From Stereum hirsutum FP-91666 SS1 (Eukaryota; Basidiomycota; Agaricomycetes; Russulales; Stereaceae): DNA of 64,000 bases. This document shows positions 10,986-22,949 of the stretch, piece after piece. The stretch's first letter is position 1, and the number at the start of each line of letters is the position of its first letter. The translations under genes were made by a program, and so were the position numbers. Where the stretch lies: positions 347,654 through 411,653 of the forward strand of contig NW_006763145.1 of NCBI RefSeq assembly GCF_000264905.1, given 5' to 3'. The notes below the pieces were generated by a model that saw only the letters and a list, made by a program, of their open reading frames with translations, was not told the origin of the DNA and ran no database searches.

Positions 10986-13699
10986 ATGCGTCAGCACGGT
11001 ACGTGTGATTACTCAGAATGAGTAGATTCAACTCAAGTCTTTGGATATATCGGACTATGTGACAGGGCGCGAGGGCTCCTCAAAAAAATCTCCACCGGCA
11101 CCGCATACTCCAAGTGCCAACCGGAAAGGTATCACTGAAGAACGAGAAGGTTTTCCTCTATGGGAAACGAGCTTTGCACCTGGAGTGTCCGCTGGTTTCG
11201 GATCATATTCTGCCGGTGGACGAGAATCGAATCCTGCGCGCGGCTCAACTCATGAGCGCGGACAGAGTCCTGAGCGTGGAGAAGGTGAGGCCTCATTCAA
11301 TTATACTTCTGCATGGCTTGCTCTGATGAAGAAGCAGAGAATGTCAAGAAAGATTCTGTGGAGCCAGAGGTAAGTTGAAAGTTCTGTGAGAGAGATCGGT
11401 GGAAATCGTAGTGACAGGATATGACAGCTACAGATCGAGCTAGACGCAACTACGTTCATCCTCGTCCACCCAGAGGGCCAGTCTGAGACTCAATCGTAGG
11501 TCTCCGGTGCAGCAGCATACTAACCTAGTCATTAGTACTAACTCTCTTGCCAGGAGGCCACCCCATGCTCTGACTATCGATGATTTACTCGTTATAAAAG
11601 ATGCTGAACCGGACGCAACCTGTCAAGTCTCCGTGCAATGCCCGATCAGAGCTCTCCAATGGCTGATGCAAAATAACGACCATCCCTTGATCATTATGAT
11701 TCGGGAGAATGGCATCGGTGGCCCCCTCCCGTTCATGCTCTTCCCAGATACAGAGGCTCTTGCCTTGTTCGGTTTATTTGATGACTCCAATGTCATCGAA
11801 GCTGCTTGCGAACTTGCACAACTGTCTAAAATTTCCGTTGTTGTTCGACCGACAGACGACTATCCCAAACCGGAAACCGAGTGAGTGGGATTTATCGCAC
11901 GAGATATCCCTTTTGACGTGCCACGTAGATCATCTCAGATACAGAAGACCTTCGACAACATAAGCGTAGCTGTCGATGATGAAGAACTTCACAACTCTCG
12001 AGGAGAAACTCTGGCTTTTCGGCTTCGTGGCGGATCTTCCCGTGGGGATGTTTCCACCAAAGGGAAGTCTTCGTATCCGAAGGATGTATGGCCACGATCG
12101 GATCGGCAACATAGCCTCACATTGGATCTTATTCTGGAAGATATCGGCAACGTGAGCGTGAATTGTTTGTTCTGGGTAAGCTCGCATACACTCTATCGAT
12201 ACCACCGTTGTCACCATCATGAATAATACTGTTTGTCCGGTTGTGTTCGATATGCACTGGGAACACTCAGTTTGGAACACCTACACGAGGAACTACTGCT
12301 CGCGATGTGCACGGTTTTCCACTGCTTACCGACGCAGATGCTCAGGTGTCCATAGGGGAGTTGCAAGTGAAAACCTCTGGGACGAAAATCGACCTCGATA
12401 CGCGCTCTTATGGACACGTCGGCGTCATTGCAAAGAATTCCGAACGATGGTTCACAAATAATGATTTGTACGCTCAGTTCTATATTTCACTAGATCTCCA
12501 AGAATATGACGCTCATATAATGCACCACTTTCAGTATTCATCATGGTCATGACATTCCAGACGTAAAGGAAAAGCGTGGGGAGCAAAGAGGCGAACAACA
12601 GGGACTTACCGCTACCATGGGAGGCCCTAAACCTATTGCGTCGATCTCAGGAACAACGTCACGCTCACATCTTCAGTCCGCAGAGTATCAGGATGAACAG
12701 GTATGATAGTGATATATCCTTGGAATATGAAGACAAGAGGGCTGACTGGGAGCCTTATTGGTTATGATCAGGTTGTGCCGCAATGGATCGTTAAACAAAA
12801 GGATGGTTTTCCAGATGAAGTCAAAGGCAGATCTTTCAAGTCGTTCGAGACGACTTATTATCCCCACGACCAATGTAGAGAGCGAAACAAGCTCAAGGTC
12901 TCCTTTGGTCAGGCGGTCAAAATGAAGGTGTGTACGATCTGTTTTGAAAGCTCGCAGTGTCTTAGGGATTCCCTTCCACCTAATGCTGACTAGCGATTGC
13001 TACTCACAATAGCCGCCGCTCACTCATCCCATATCATTTATCTTCAAGAATGACATCAATATCTGGATCTCCAACGGAGATGAACCCGTTCCGTATTTCG
13101 GTACGGCGTTGGTCATCTCCGTATGTCCCTCAATTCGACTTCTTCTTGTAGAGGTGGTGAATATACAGACTGACTTCATTCAATACTCGGTATTACTATA
13201 GAATTACGTGGCAAAAATTACTACGATGGACGCGCTATCCATACACGAGCGATTGAAAGTGAAAGTAACAGCCGATTCACTGAAAGGAATCAGTTCCACA
13301 CGTAAGTTCCGATAAGGCTGGTTCAAGTTTGCGTCTTCATACATCAGCTTATTCGCGTGCCAAACCACAGCCATATCTTCAGCTCCGGACCGTGATGCCG
13401 CGCTTTCGGTCGCTCTCGCAGGCGTAGGAGTTTCTCTCACACGCCCGCGATCCAAGCTTACCAAACGGAATAAAGCCAAGTCTAACAGTCTCAAGACACC
13501 CTCTCATTTACTCACCGAGCACGGTTGCTGGGATTTTTTGAGCAAACAGTGGAAGGTGCCTTCTTGGACCAATTTCTGCACGCGTCGAGAACATCTTCTC
13601 GATGTCCGATATCCTAATAACCACCCGTTCGTTCCTTGTGGTTGTGGCAAATCACGGTGCTGGTCTTTGAAGTATGTAAAAATGGAGGGCGACACGTAG
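10986..13699 (+). CDS. Uncharacterised multi-exon protein
   Basis: A series of open segments bounded by good GT-AG signals forms one plus-strand gene between the two homeodomain-like copies. A tiny first exon starts with ATG at 10986 (MRQH) and a GTACGT donor. Recognisable exon cores follow: FLYGKRALHLECPLVSDHIL or an overlapping alternative frame (11070-11290), IELDATTFILVHPEGQSE (about 11432-11490), the longest exon with ALTIDDLLVIKDAEPD and LALFGLFDDSN (11555-11880), KTFDNISVAVDDEELHNSRG (11930-12150), GELQVKTSGTKIDLDTRSYG (12270-12470), and WIVKQKDGFPDEVKGRSFKS (12770-12926). The end is a Cys-rich tail, PCGCGKSRCWSLK, with TAG at 13697-13699. No known domain was recognised. The absence of a second copy of this gene suggests that the flanking homeodomain-like gene moved or was duplicated around it. 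Confidence 0.5.
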
Positions 13700-14690
13700 A
13701 CCAATTTGTTCAGTTTCTGGACATGTGCAGTGATCTTTTACTCGGCTGGTTGGCTATTGTCGTTGATTAAATGAGTAGTTGTATACACAAACTGCCATAG
13801 AGTGTTCTGCAGCGCACGATATTGTACGAAAGTTTGTCATGCTCAGCGCATGTAGGGGAGGAACAAGTTAAAGGGAGTGTCACGATTCAGGACTCATCAC
13901 AGTTGACAAGTGCGAGCGTAATAGGACAGATTCAAAGACGAGAGAATGAAGGCGAAGGTTAATTGGCGAAAGTGAGCGCTAATTTTATCGAACCGGGATG
14001 GCTCGCGTGCCTTCTCCCTCTTCCTCTCGCTTCACTTGCACCTATCGTCAGTCGTTTGTGACCTGACCTGACCGTTCACAACCTCTCAGACGATCTCATT
14101 CCCGATTTCGCGTCTCCTTCAGGATATTTCGGACAGGGAGAGATAGGGAAGATGACCTCACGGCTCGACCATAACCAACTGCTAGCCGAGAAGAATCAAC
14201 GTTCAGAGGCGCAGAACCCCCTCTCTGATGCCCAGCTTGGCCGAATTTGCCATGGACATATGTCTCCCTCTTTCGTACATGTTTGATTTTGTATCTTTCC
14301 AAGACATTGCTCCGCGAAATTTATAGCTCAGAAAAGAACCAGAGTCTGATGAGAGACTCTCTCATCAGAAGAGGAGACTCTGGAGGCAAAGTACGATAAG
14401 TCTCATGGATATATCCTGAACATAGATAGAATTTACTCGTAAAGCAATCTGCATGGGACTCATGAATAGAGCCCGATGTTTTTCAGAGTACCCCGTTTCT
14501 CCCACAATTTGTTGTAGAGATGCATAATCACCTTTAGAATACATTTAGCAAATTTTATGGTCTCCAGAGAGCATACGGTCGTGCAAGAAATTTATGTATC
14601 TGCCGACCACCACTTCAACGCGTCTTGCGGGGACCAAACAATGACCAAACACCACGCCGCGTCTACGGGAATTGCGCGTCACCATTGAGA
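13700..14690. other. Intergenic; perfect-arm hairpin at 14339-14383
   Basis: No gene recognised. A nested palindrome occurs at 14339-14383: outer arms CCAGAGTC/GACTCTGG and inner arms TGATGAGAGA/TCTCTCATCA. Confidence 0.45.
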
Positions 14691-17600
14691 GCATCCGGCA
14701 GATGCCTTTTGCCGCCACACACACGCTCGCCACAGAACTTTTCGGTTCCTTCCTCTTTCCTCTTGTCGTCCACTGCGGTCTGTAGCTCTCTTCCATCTTC
14801 CACTCTGGGTACATCCCAATCAACCAATTGAATGCTATCTCGGTGCTAAGTCTGCTAACTCTGAATTTTAGCTTTGTCACTTGTTGCTCAAAAACGCTCG
14901 CCAGCGCTCTCGTACTGTCTTTGCTCTCGGTCCCATTCTCGGCAACATGAAAACTGAGGCGATAGAAACCGAGCTATCTACTCTAAAGTCTTTTCCTGGA
15001 CAGGAATCCACAGACCGGACGCCCTCCCTCCCAGTGAAAGGCAAAACGCAGAACAACACGTCGTCTTCAACGCATATACCCACCTCCACCTCTTCTTCTG
15101 CATCCCGAGAGCCTTCCAGCTCCTTAGTACAACCCACCGTACTACCCTCAACCAAGGCCAAGTCGAAACCCAAGTCGAAAACCTCATCCAGGTCAAAGGA
15201 CAAGGCAAAGTCCAAATCCGCCCCTATCGCCACACAACCTCCGAAGCCTCCCAAATCCAAATCCAAGGCTAAACTGGAAGTCACTTCCTCTCTTCATCCT
15301 CCTCCCCCTGCCACAGCCGAAGTAACTACCACTTCTGCTCCCGACTCAATCCGCACCGCCTCCGCCGCCATCCCAACCCAGACAACCTCCCTCATCGACC
15401 GCCTCACGCCAGCTCACAGATCACAGCTCTCCCTCATCTGGCTTCGTGAGCCCCGAGTACCCTCGATCGAATCACGTCGTGTGTGGGCATTAGCTAGGAA
15501 CGTGAACCCGAAGGCGGTGAATGACTGGTTTTGGAGGAGGAAGTCTGGCGCGAAGAGGAGAGGGTCGTTAGGTGTGGGGGTCGGTGGCGTTGAGGTGGTG
15601 GAAGAGGAGGAGCCGGTGAATGAGCAGGGGCCAGTGACGGGGGAAGAGCTAGAAGATGGGAAGGAGGGTGTGGTGAAAGTAGAGGATGCGGAAGGAATGA
15701 AAGAGGCGAAAGAGACGAAGTCGGATGGTAAGGCGAAGGGGAAGGGGAAGGCAAAGAAGAGACTTGGAGAAGGCTATGAGTTGGGCGTTGACGAGCCGGT
15801 TGGTTGGGTCGATCGGACGACCGTTGTGAAGGAGGAGCCGAAGGTCATCGAGGAGGAGCTCACAGAGCCGGAACCTCCTGCCGCGATGGATGAGGACGAG
15901 GGTAGGGACGTCAAACGAAACGGAAAGGCGAAGACGACAGGGAAGGGGAAGGGGAAAAGGGTGAGGATTCAGGACCCGGAGAAGGACGTCCCAGTCGAGT
16001 CGTCTGTGAAGAAAACGGGGGCGAAATCTGGGCCTCCTCCTAGGAAACGACCGAAGCTCGACGTCAACTCTACTCCTGCTCTTTCTGCCTCACGTTACCA
16101 TACTCGTTCTGCTGCTAGTGCTCTCGCTGCTTTCCTTCCTCCATCTTCTCCGTCTCCTTCTCCCAGTTCTCTCGTTCCTGCTTCCTCGCCTCGTCCATCT
16201 TCTCCTGCTACTGATCTTGATACCCAAAACGATAGCGACCACGACGAAGAGACTGGCTTGTTTCCCTTGGAACTACCCCTCTCCTTTGCATTTCTTCCGA
16301 AAGCTCGTACTCGGAGCCGTATCTTCAGAGCTCAGCTGTCTTCTCCTCGGCCTCCCTCTCCTCGTTCTCGTATTTCTTCGGCACATATATCCACCCATCC
16401 GACTCCAAGCACGCATACATCGACCTCCCTGACCAGACCGTCAACGCATATACCCACCCACCCACCTCACAGCACGCATATATCGACCCTTTCTGGGCCC
16501 GGTCTGGCCTCATATACGCATATATCCACCTATCCTGACTCGGAGGCAGAACTCTCCGCTGCTCAAGCCCTTCGCGACCTCAGATTTTCGCGTCATCAAC
16601 ACGTCGCCCGACCTCGGTCTATACTCAAGCTCTCTCCTGGTCGGATTGGGGCGTACGAAGATGAGGACGATGACTACGCATATATCCACCCCGATCCTCC
16701 CTCCGACATAACTGAACCGGATACTGGTTCCCTCGGTTCTGTTCCCAGGCGCTGCCACGACTTTAATGGTGGTGTCGATCCCCCGCGTTCATCCCGATTT
16801 GGACAGAGCTTTGTGGAAGGCCCTGATCGGAGCAGTGCGATCGATATCTTCGGTCGTAACAGCAACGGTATCTATTTCGACCACGACAGAGATGAAGACA
16901 CAGATGCCGTAACGATCGATAGTGCCAGCTCGTGCCCCGCATCGGTCCGTGCCAGCACCGCGTGTCCAACAAACGATTTCTATCCTATTTCATATTCCCC
17001 TGTTTCGGACACGTCCTTCAGTACTCGACCGTCTTCGTATATAAGTACAGCTACAGAGTCTGCATTCCCCCCAATCTATCTTCCCCATCGCGATCACCTC
17101 GATACTCTTCTTTCTCCAGTCGACAATCGTGTTCTTGCTCTTGATCGTTCTCGTTCTTGCGCTCCTGCTCCATCTCCTGTTTTCGCTTCATCTTCAGCAT
17201 CATCGATTCCAGTCCCTTACGTTGCACCGACATACCCCTCGATGTTCAACAACCACGAACAAGACAACGATTCGTACTCATTCACGATGGACCCGCCTTC
17301 CAGTCTCAATGCCCGCGATCCCCACGGTTTCCTTGCTATCGCCAACCGGACACCATTCCCCGGATCCTTGGTCTCAGCTCCAGACACTGCGTCGATACCC
17401 GCCTCGAGCGCGATGCCAGTCAACTGGATGTCTTCAACTTCCGTAAACTCTCGACTTGCCGACGTGTCTATGAGCATGGGCGACTCGCCTATGTCCTCCA
17501 GCGATGGGGCGACCGGTGAAATAGGTGCCAACGGCTGGGTCGGCGGATTTCAGAATGGCAATAACTATATTCAACAAAATCTCGCCAATTACGACAACAA

Positions 17601-18290
17601 CGGGATGCTTGATCTTCATCTCTATGGACCCTCGCCATCTTTCGTGCCTTCATATACACGACCTCCGATTTTCGGGTTATTCGCGAACTTCGCAGAGCAT
17701 GCTGGTGTGTTTCCGTTTCTTTTCCCTTCTCTTCGATCCTGCAGATCTTTCGACTGAGAGCCGTGGATGTTGTGACGTCTCAGCGTTACAGTCCTTCAAC
17801 ATCGCGAATGACGCCTTCAGTCTTCACAACATCGATCCCGGCAAAACTCCCACAATGCCCGGAGAGGAGTGGAGTGCTCTTATGGAGGACGACATGCATA
17901 TCCGATTTCCCCATCTCGGCGACTTCGACCGACAACGTCTTCATCATTCGTATATCTCGCATATTCAACAGTATATAGCCCATCCTACGCCGTCCGATGC
18001 AGTTTTCGAGGAACTGGGTGGCCCGTTACAGTTCCCGGAGGAGGAAGTGGATCTGTGGGACGATCCGAAGGTGAGGAATTTCTGGATGAGTCAGGGATGG
18101 ACGAGAGAGATGTGGGAGGAGAATTGGAGGAAGATTAATGAGGCTGCTGGTAGGGCGTAGGTTGATGGGCTGTGGAATCGGTGGGATGTGGATGCGATAT
18201 GGTGGCGTGTTGCTTGTGGGCGGGCTCGGAAGGAGATGCTCTCTGGACGTCGTTTTCTTGCTCGCTGCTTTCGGTATTTTCTCTGGTTTA
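14690..18290 (+). repeat. Tandem segmental duplication, unit 2
   Basis: This matches unit 1 at about 6290-9900 over the upstream flank, the whole coding region and the proximal 3' flank, with scattered substitutions and small indels. Divergence is modest, and coding is kept apart from the change near 17705. Confidence 0.8.
14947..18160 (+). CDS. Homeodomain-like protein, copy 2 (frame change near 17705)
   Basis: This is a paralogue of the 6547-9738 gene with the same start (MKTEAIE), the same homeodomain-like block from about residue 152 with WFWRRK at about residue 194 (again Arg at position 51), and the same TH(I/T)(S/P)T repeats. The first reading frame runs to a TGA at 17755-17757. The conserved C-terminus (EEWSALMEDD ... 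WTREMWEENW) continues in another frame to TAG at 18158-18160. Relative to copy 1 there are seven extra bases in a pyrimidine-rich stretch after GCTGGTG. Two readings fit. One is a frameshift that truncates the protein. The other is removal of 17705-17744 (gtgtgt...tgcag, 40 nt) as an intron, which restores the C-terminal frame exactly (EHA-DLSTES). Forty bases is short for an intron in this genome. Confidence 0.65.
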
Positions 18291-18893
18291 AGTTCCTCAT
18301 GCTCTTCTTGTGCTCTCTATGCTTCCTACCATTCGATACCTCTCTGCGCTGTTGGGATTGCTGTGTTAGATTCTTCTTCTCGCTGCCTCTCTGCCTCTCA
18401 GGTTCAGGTTTCATCGAATCTCGCTCACTGCTTTCTCGAACGGTGACAAGCATACTCTTCCGCCTTTCATGGATTCCTGTTTCGTAACTCTCTGGTCTAG
18501 AAGTCACCGGTCTTGCCTGCGCCGTACGCTACTCAGCTGATACCGACTCTCCATCTGTACTTGGTCTCACCGTACCCCAATGGATCGTTCTAGTTCTTGG
18601 CACTCACCAGTTCGGCGTCTTCACTCCATTGAGCATTGAAGAGATCAACAGCACCTCGTTGTTTGTGCGGCGCAGGGCCAGGGAAGACCGACGATCACTT
18701 GTTTCGGTGTAGGTCTTCCTGCATGCTGATACGCGTGCGTTTTACATTACAAGAGCAGTTCATTCGGAGGTCATTCGTTGCTGAAACGCCGCAAGATCCT
18801 GGAAGCTGTACGGAGTACGAGGATTACTATTACTTACAGCCCCATGACGGACATTGACCTCCATGGCATTGAGACAGAGCGCCTCTTTGTATG

Positions 18894-18900
18894 TATATAA
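18894..18900 (+). promoter_or_regulatory. TATA-like box of the small secreted protein gene
   Basis: The sequence TATATAA lies about 165 bp upstream of the ATG at 19066, leaving room for a leader of roughly 130 nt. It is the clearest TATA-like element before a called gene. Confidence 0.5.
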
Positions 18901-19065
18901 AGATCGCCCGAGTCCAACGAACCTAGCCAAGAAGAACCAAACCCTCGAACTGACGAGCTTCCATCGGTGGGACTCCTCAACTCATCTCATCTTCAAGCAC
19001 CGCCATCTTACAACTTATTTCTTCCACAGTTCAAGCAACGCATCTAACCAACCACTTCATCAACC

Positions 19066-19410
19066 ATGTCGCGCCTCACTTCCCTCGCCCCCCTCCTCAT
19101 CCTCGCCCTCTCCACCTATATCCAAACCACCCACGCCATCACCTGGACGCAATACGGCTCCCCAGGCTGCACCGGCCGCACCGCCGACGCGAACCAATGG
19201 ACCGAGACCGGCACGGGAAGCTTCGCCTGCGTCTCCCAAGCCTTTGGCGCCGTGTCGGTCGAGTTGGGGCCGACGATTGCGATTGAGTGTCCGGTGACGT
19301 GGTTTAGTGAGGTGGGGTGCACGGGGGAGAGCGAGAGTGTTAGTCAGGATGGGTGTTTTGGGTTTCCGGGGACGGGAGGGTCGTTTAGGGTTGATACTTG
19401 TGTGCATTGA
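19066..19410 (+). CDS. Small secreted cysteine-containing protein
   Basis: An intact, intronless 114-codon gene. Residues 1 to about 24 form a signal peptide (hydrophobic core APLLILALSTYIQ, likely cleavage after THA). The mature part of about 90 residues has six cysteines (in SPGC, FAC, IEC, GCTG, DGC and DTC), consistent with three disulfides. It is Gly/Ser/Thr-rich and ends with CVH and TGA. Codon bias changes from C-rich to G-rich third positions along the gene. It is presumably exported; an effector-like or cell-wall role is possible but not shown. No named family was recognised. Confidence 0.75.
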   Translation: MSRLTSLAPLLILALSTYIQTTHAITWTQYGSPGCTGRTADANQWTETGTGSFACVSQAFGAVSVELGPTIAIECPVTWFSEVGCTGESESVSQDGCFGFPGTGGSFRVDTCVH

Positions 19411-20089
19411 GGGTCTGGGATGCGGTTATGTGAATGGACTATTGGACTGTAAGACGTTGTTCTCAATTTTTGGACTTGGAGCACAATGTTATGGTGGCCT
19501 GGGTGATTCGGACGGCAGCAGTGCTGATCATTCGGTGGGAGAAACACGGTTTTTCTGCGCTCGCAGACACGCAGCATGGGACTTGGCGTTTGGTGAACTC
19601 ATCGAAGCGCTTCCTGAATTGAGTCGGGGGGACGACCGTCCTACGCGTCGTATTTTCAACCTTTATTCACCCGTCGTCAGACTCTGTTCTCAAATGATGT
19701 CTTTACCAGCACGTCTTACCGATAAGTAGATCATTTTTACATGATGAGTACTGACCACCGATAGCATCGTCATTTGATTGTCATTTACTCACAACGCACC
19801 CCGAGCCAGCGCCGCGCATCCTCAGGCTTGCCTCAGACTCGGACTGAACCCAACCTGTCAATGACCAGAAGTCATCCGCCGACCGCCTAATGTCTACCGT
19901 TCCATCGACATTTTTTGGTATCACATAAAAGGTATTTTAAGACCATTCTCCTGCTGTGGTAGCGATGTGTTTCTACCAAGCCATACAGTAACGACCTTTG
20001 CTTCAGATAAAATTCATTTCTGTCTGGCTGACTCTATGTCATTGAGCAAGGGTGTCATTCCATCAATTGAGGAATTGAAAGAGGAGCAT
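19411..20089. other. Intergenic, nothing recognised
   Basis: Short frames only, with no domain or element seen between the secreted-protein gene and the tRNA. Confidence 0.4.
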
Positions 20090-20172
20090 GCCCGATTAGC
20101 TCAGTGGTAGAGCGCGTCACTCGTACCAGCGCGCACATGATGAGGTCGGTTGTTCAATCCAGCCATCGGGCA
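20090..20172 (+). tRNA. tRNA-Thr (anticodon CGT) with an 11-nt intron
   Basis: A full cloverleaf can be drawn. The acceptor is GCCCGAT/ATCGGGC with discriminator A, and the D arm is GCTC-AGTGGTA-GAGC. The anticodon stem is CGTCA/TGATG, and the T arm is GGTTG-TTCAATC-CAGCC. The anticodon loop is CTCGTA plus A, interrupted after position 37 by CCAGCGCGCAC (11 nt), the canonical place for a tRNA intron. The anticodon CGT reads ACG (Thr). Confidence 0.85.
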
Positions 20173-20191
20173 TTGACACGACATTGTAGAG

Positions 20192-20197
20192 TTTTTT
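20192..20197 (+). terminator. RNA polymerase III terminator of tRNA-Thr
   Basis: A run of six T residues lies 20 bp after the tRNA 3' end. Confidence 0.7.
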
Positions 20198-21123
20198 GGC
20201 ACCCGGTGATCAGTAGATCAACGATACACTTCACTGCGGCCTGTTTAAAAGCATTTGGAATCTGCAAATGGCCATGAAGCTGGTGAGACCTGATTTTTTA
20301 CGACGACGATGTGCAATAATCAATCTGTCAGTGTCTGTCGTCAAAGCTTTCGCCAACTTATACAAGATCGGATGCTCACTTCTCTTCTGCTCATGTCTGA
20401 GAATCTGTATAGCGAATGCGATACGAAATGTCGCCCGATACATACACTAATGAGGGAGTTTCCACGATTGACATCAAAGGGTAAGGTGCTCATTATACTG
20501 AAGACGAAGCGTAAGAACACACCTCGCCCAGATCGCCCAACCGGATATATTCGGAGTTGCCGACCACCTGGACCTTATCCTCACTGACGGCTTCTCGTAA
20601 CTGTGGAATGTCTAGCATCCTGCAACTTCTTTTGCCACGACCGTTGTTTTGCTATGCAACTCATTCGACCACATATATCTTGAGGTTTCCCTCTACATAC
20701 ACTTCTTTGTAGCAAAAGAGCAAATTCGAACTGACGAGATGAGGACGTGGCATTGAGATAGTGGGCTATCGTGATGATAGCTCACGCTGAATTTCAGGCC
20801 ATGATTTTATGCGGTGCAGCATCTGTACGAGAATTGCGCCCTCAATTATTGTTCGGGCTTCAGGCTCATGAGTTCATAGATTCTCCTGGGTTCTGAAGCA
20901 GTGGCGTATTTTCCACCCAAGCATTACGAGTGATAGGAACGGGAACTAATCAAAACAAGTGAGCACATACCACGCCATAGTATGTGGCGCTCTTTGAACG
21001 TTCGCTATGATTCCCCAGCAAAAGCACCGACAAGGAGCATCCGAGATTCAGAGATACAGCATACCGATACATATTCAGTCCGACTCATCTCAAATATAAC
21101 CTATACCATGGCTATGGTTATTA
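20198..21123. other. Intergenic, nothing recognised
   Basis: Short frames without domains lie between tRNA-Thr and the minus-strand NADAR gene. Confidence 0.4.
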
Positions 21124-21933
21124 CTACCCCGCAAGCCTCGCTCTGAGACGCATCAGAGCCTTCCCCAGCTCGTTCCTTCCTCTCATATTCGGCCCATATC
21201 CCCAGAAGGCGTCCCTCGAGCACTATATATCATACGGCTTTACAGTGAGTAGAGACAAACAAAAGAAAATGGGAATACACTCACGAATACGAGCGTAGCG
21301 TGCCCAGTCGCACGAAGATCATGTCGCAAGGACTGATGCTGACCGAACTTGAGAGCAAGAACCTTGTCCATCTACGTAGTAATGAATTCACGGAAGAAGT
21401 CTTAATTATCGACGCATACTTATAATGCTGGGTAGATTTACGCACAATGACAATCTGGACTTCGTGCCAATCCCTTCTGATGTCTAGATAACGAGTTAGA
21501 GCTAACGGAAAGGTGCATGCTGGATTCCCACGTACAACTCCTGTTATCGTTCACTATATTATAAACTTCCCCCGAATCTTTCGTTCTTCTGATACGTTTG
21601 ACAATGCCTAGGCGATGGTCCATGAACTACGGCAACATCGTTCAGCACGCGATAGAGTAGCATGGATTCAAGTAGGTATACCTTGAATGCCTGGAATAGG
21701 TGCTCGCTCGTTCAATACGTATTTCCTTTATATTCAACCTGAAAACCCGAACGGTTCGTGAAACCAAAGTACGGGCTTCCCTCGCTATAGAAGTATATGG
21801 AATTCGGAAGTCTCGAGTGGGGAACATGCTGGGCCTGATAATGGGCCCGGTATGCATCACAGCCTATAAGACGGTTTAAAAAACGCGAATATGTGTCAAG
21901 AGTGTTTTCTATGGAGGAAGCTGGAAACATCAA
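21124..21933 (-). pseudogene. NADAR-domain gene with an in-frame TGA
   Basis: Five exons on the minus strand code for a NADAR domain: 21933-21682, 21626-21536, 21483-21446, 21371-21285 and 21222-21124. Landmarks are IYFYSEGSPYFGFTNRS, TSEHLFQAFK, FMDHRLGIVKRIRR, RRDWHEVQI, MDKVLALKF and DAFWGYGPNMRGRNELG. Every intron position and phase matches the intact NADAR gene at 45263-46944. One defect is seen: the codon for the conserved proline before TSEHLFQ is TGA (about 21706-21708). All splice sites and the C-terminus look intact. NADAR proteins are N-glycosidases acting on riboflavin-pathway intermediates or on ADP-ribosylated guanine; the substrate here is unknown. Alternatives to a pseudogene are a sequencing error or stop-codon readthrough. 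Confidence 0.75.
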
Positions 21934-22949
21934 TAAAGACCTACGCTGATGTGTATAGTTCTTTTTATCGGCGAACCTAGGCCACGCCGCGCATTGCTGC
22001 AGTTATGATGATGTCTCAGTGTGACTGCCGCATAATACGAAAGTGAGCAATAACAATTACCTCACAGATTCCTCGATCAGGCTCCCAGGTCGTATGTTGA
22101 CGAGCAATGGTTGGTGAATCCAGAAATGCTACATGTTTTTGGTTGGGATTCCTTGGGCTTGGTGGCATAGGGGAACGAGCGAGTGACCTTGAGCGGTTTT
22201 CTCCGCCCCGTTTGAGGTGGGCAGTGATGTTTTTGCATACCCCGCAAACTAAACAAAACAGATGAGGAGTAGCTCCGATACAATGCATATCTTCTCACAT
22301 TCGTGTCTGAAACCATTGGTGTCAACGTATCTTGGTACTATTCTACATTTCTGTAAATTCGCCACATCAGAGTACGACAGAAGACAGGATGTTAGTAGGG
22401 AGGAAGCGTACGAAACAGAGATCAGACGCCAAATCGGGTACTGTTGTTGGGACGTTATTGAAACGCTCTGGGATTGCGGACAGCACATTCGCTCGCTGCA
22501 TGCAGTGTTGGCTGCAATCTTTCCCATGTGTGAGTCGGACAACAGAACAGGACGTGCAATCTGGTCATCAAAACTCACAGTTGTTTATCCATGAATTCAA
22601 TGGGATGATATATTGCAAGGGCTTTCTGCAGTACTGCAAGAGAGGGCTGATATTTTGTTTCGATGTGTCCGAATGTGCGAGAAACTCACCTTGCAAGTGT
22701 TGGCCGTCGCGACTGTTCGCAGGACTGAGGCTGGTGGCTTGCTGTGTATAGTAGGTTTGTTGTATGGAACAGCTTGTCGTTTACATGCCTCGCTACAGTC
22801 TGAGCATCGCTCGAGACAAAAGAAGAGCTGATTCAGTGGGAAAGCGTACACCATCGCCGCAGAAAGATACAGTTTCTCTCACAAATATTCCAGAGGTTCA
22901 TTTGCTGGCCGATGCTCTGTGTCAGTTGTCCACAATTCTATCGTTGCCA

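Noticed and set aside
6547..18160. Mating-type A (HD) locus
   Set aside because: HD loci normally show a divergent HD1/HD2 pair near a mitochondrial intermediate peptidase gene. Here two near-identical same-strand copies flank an unrelated gene, and position 51 is not Asn.
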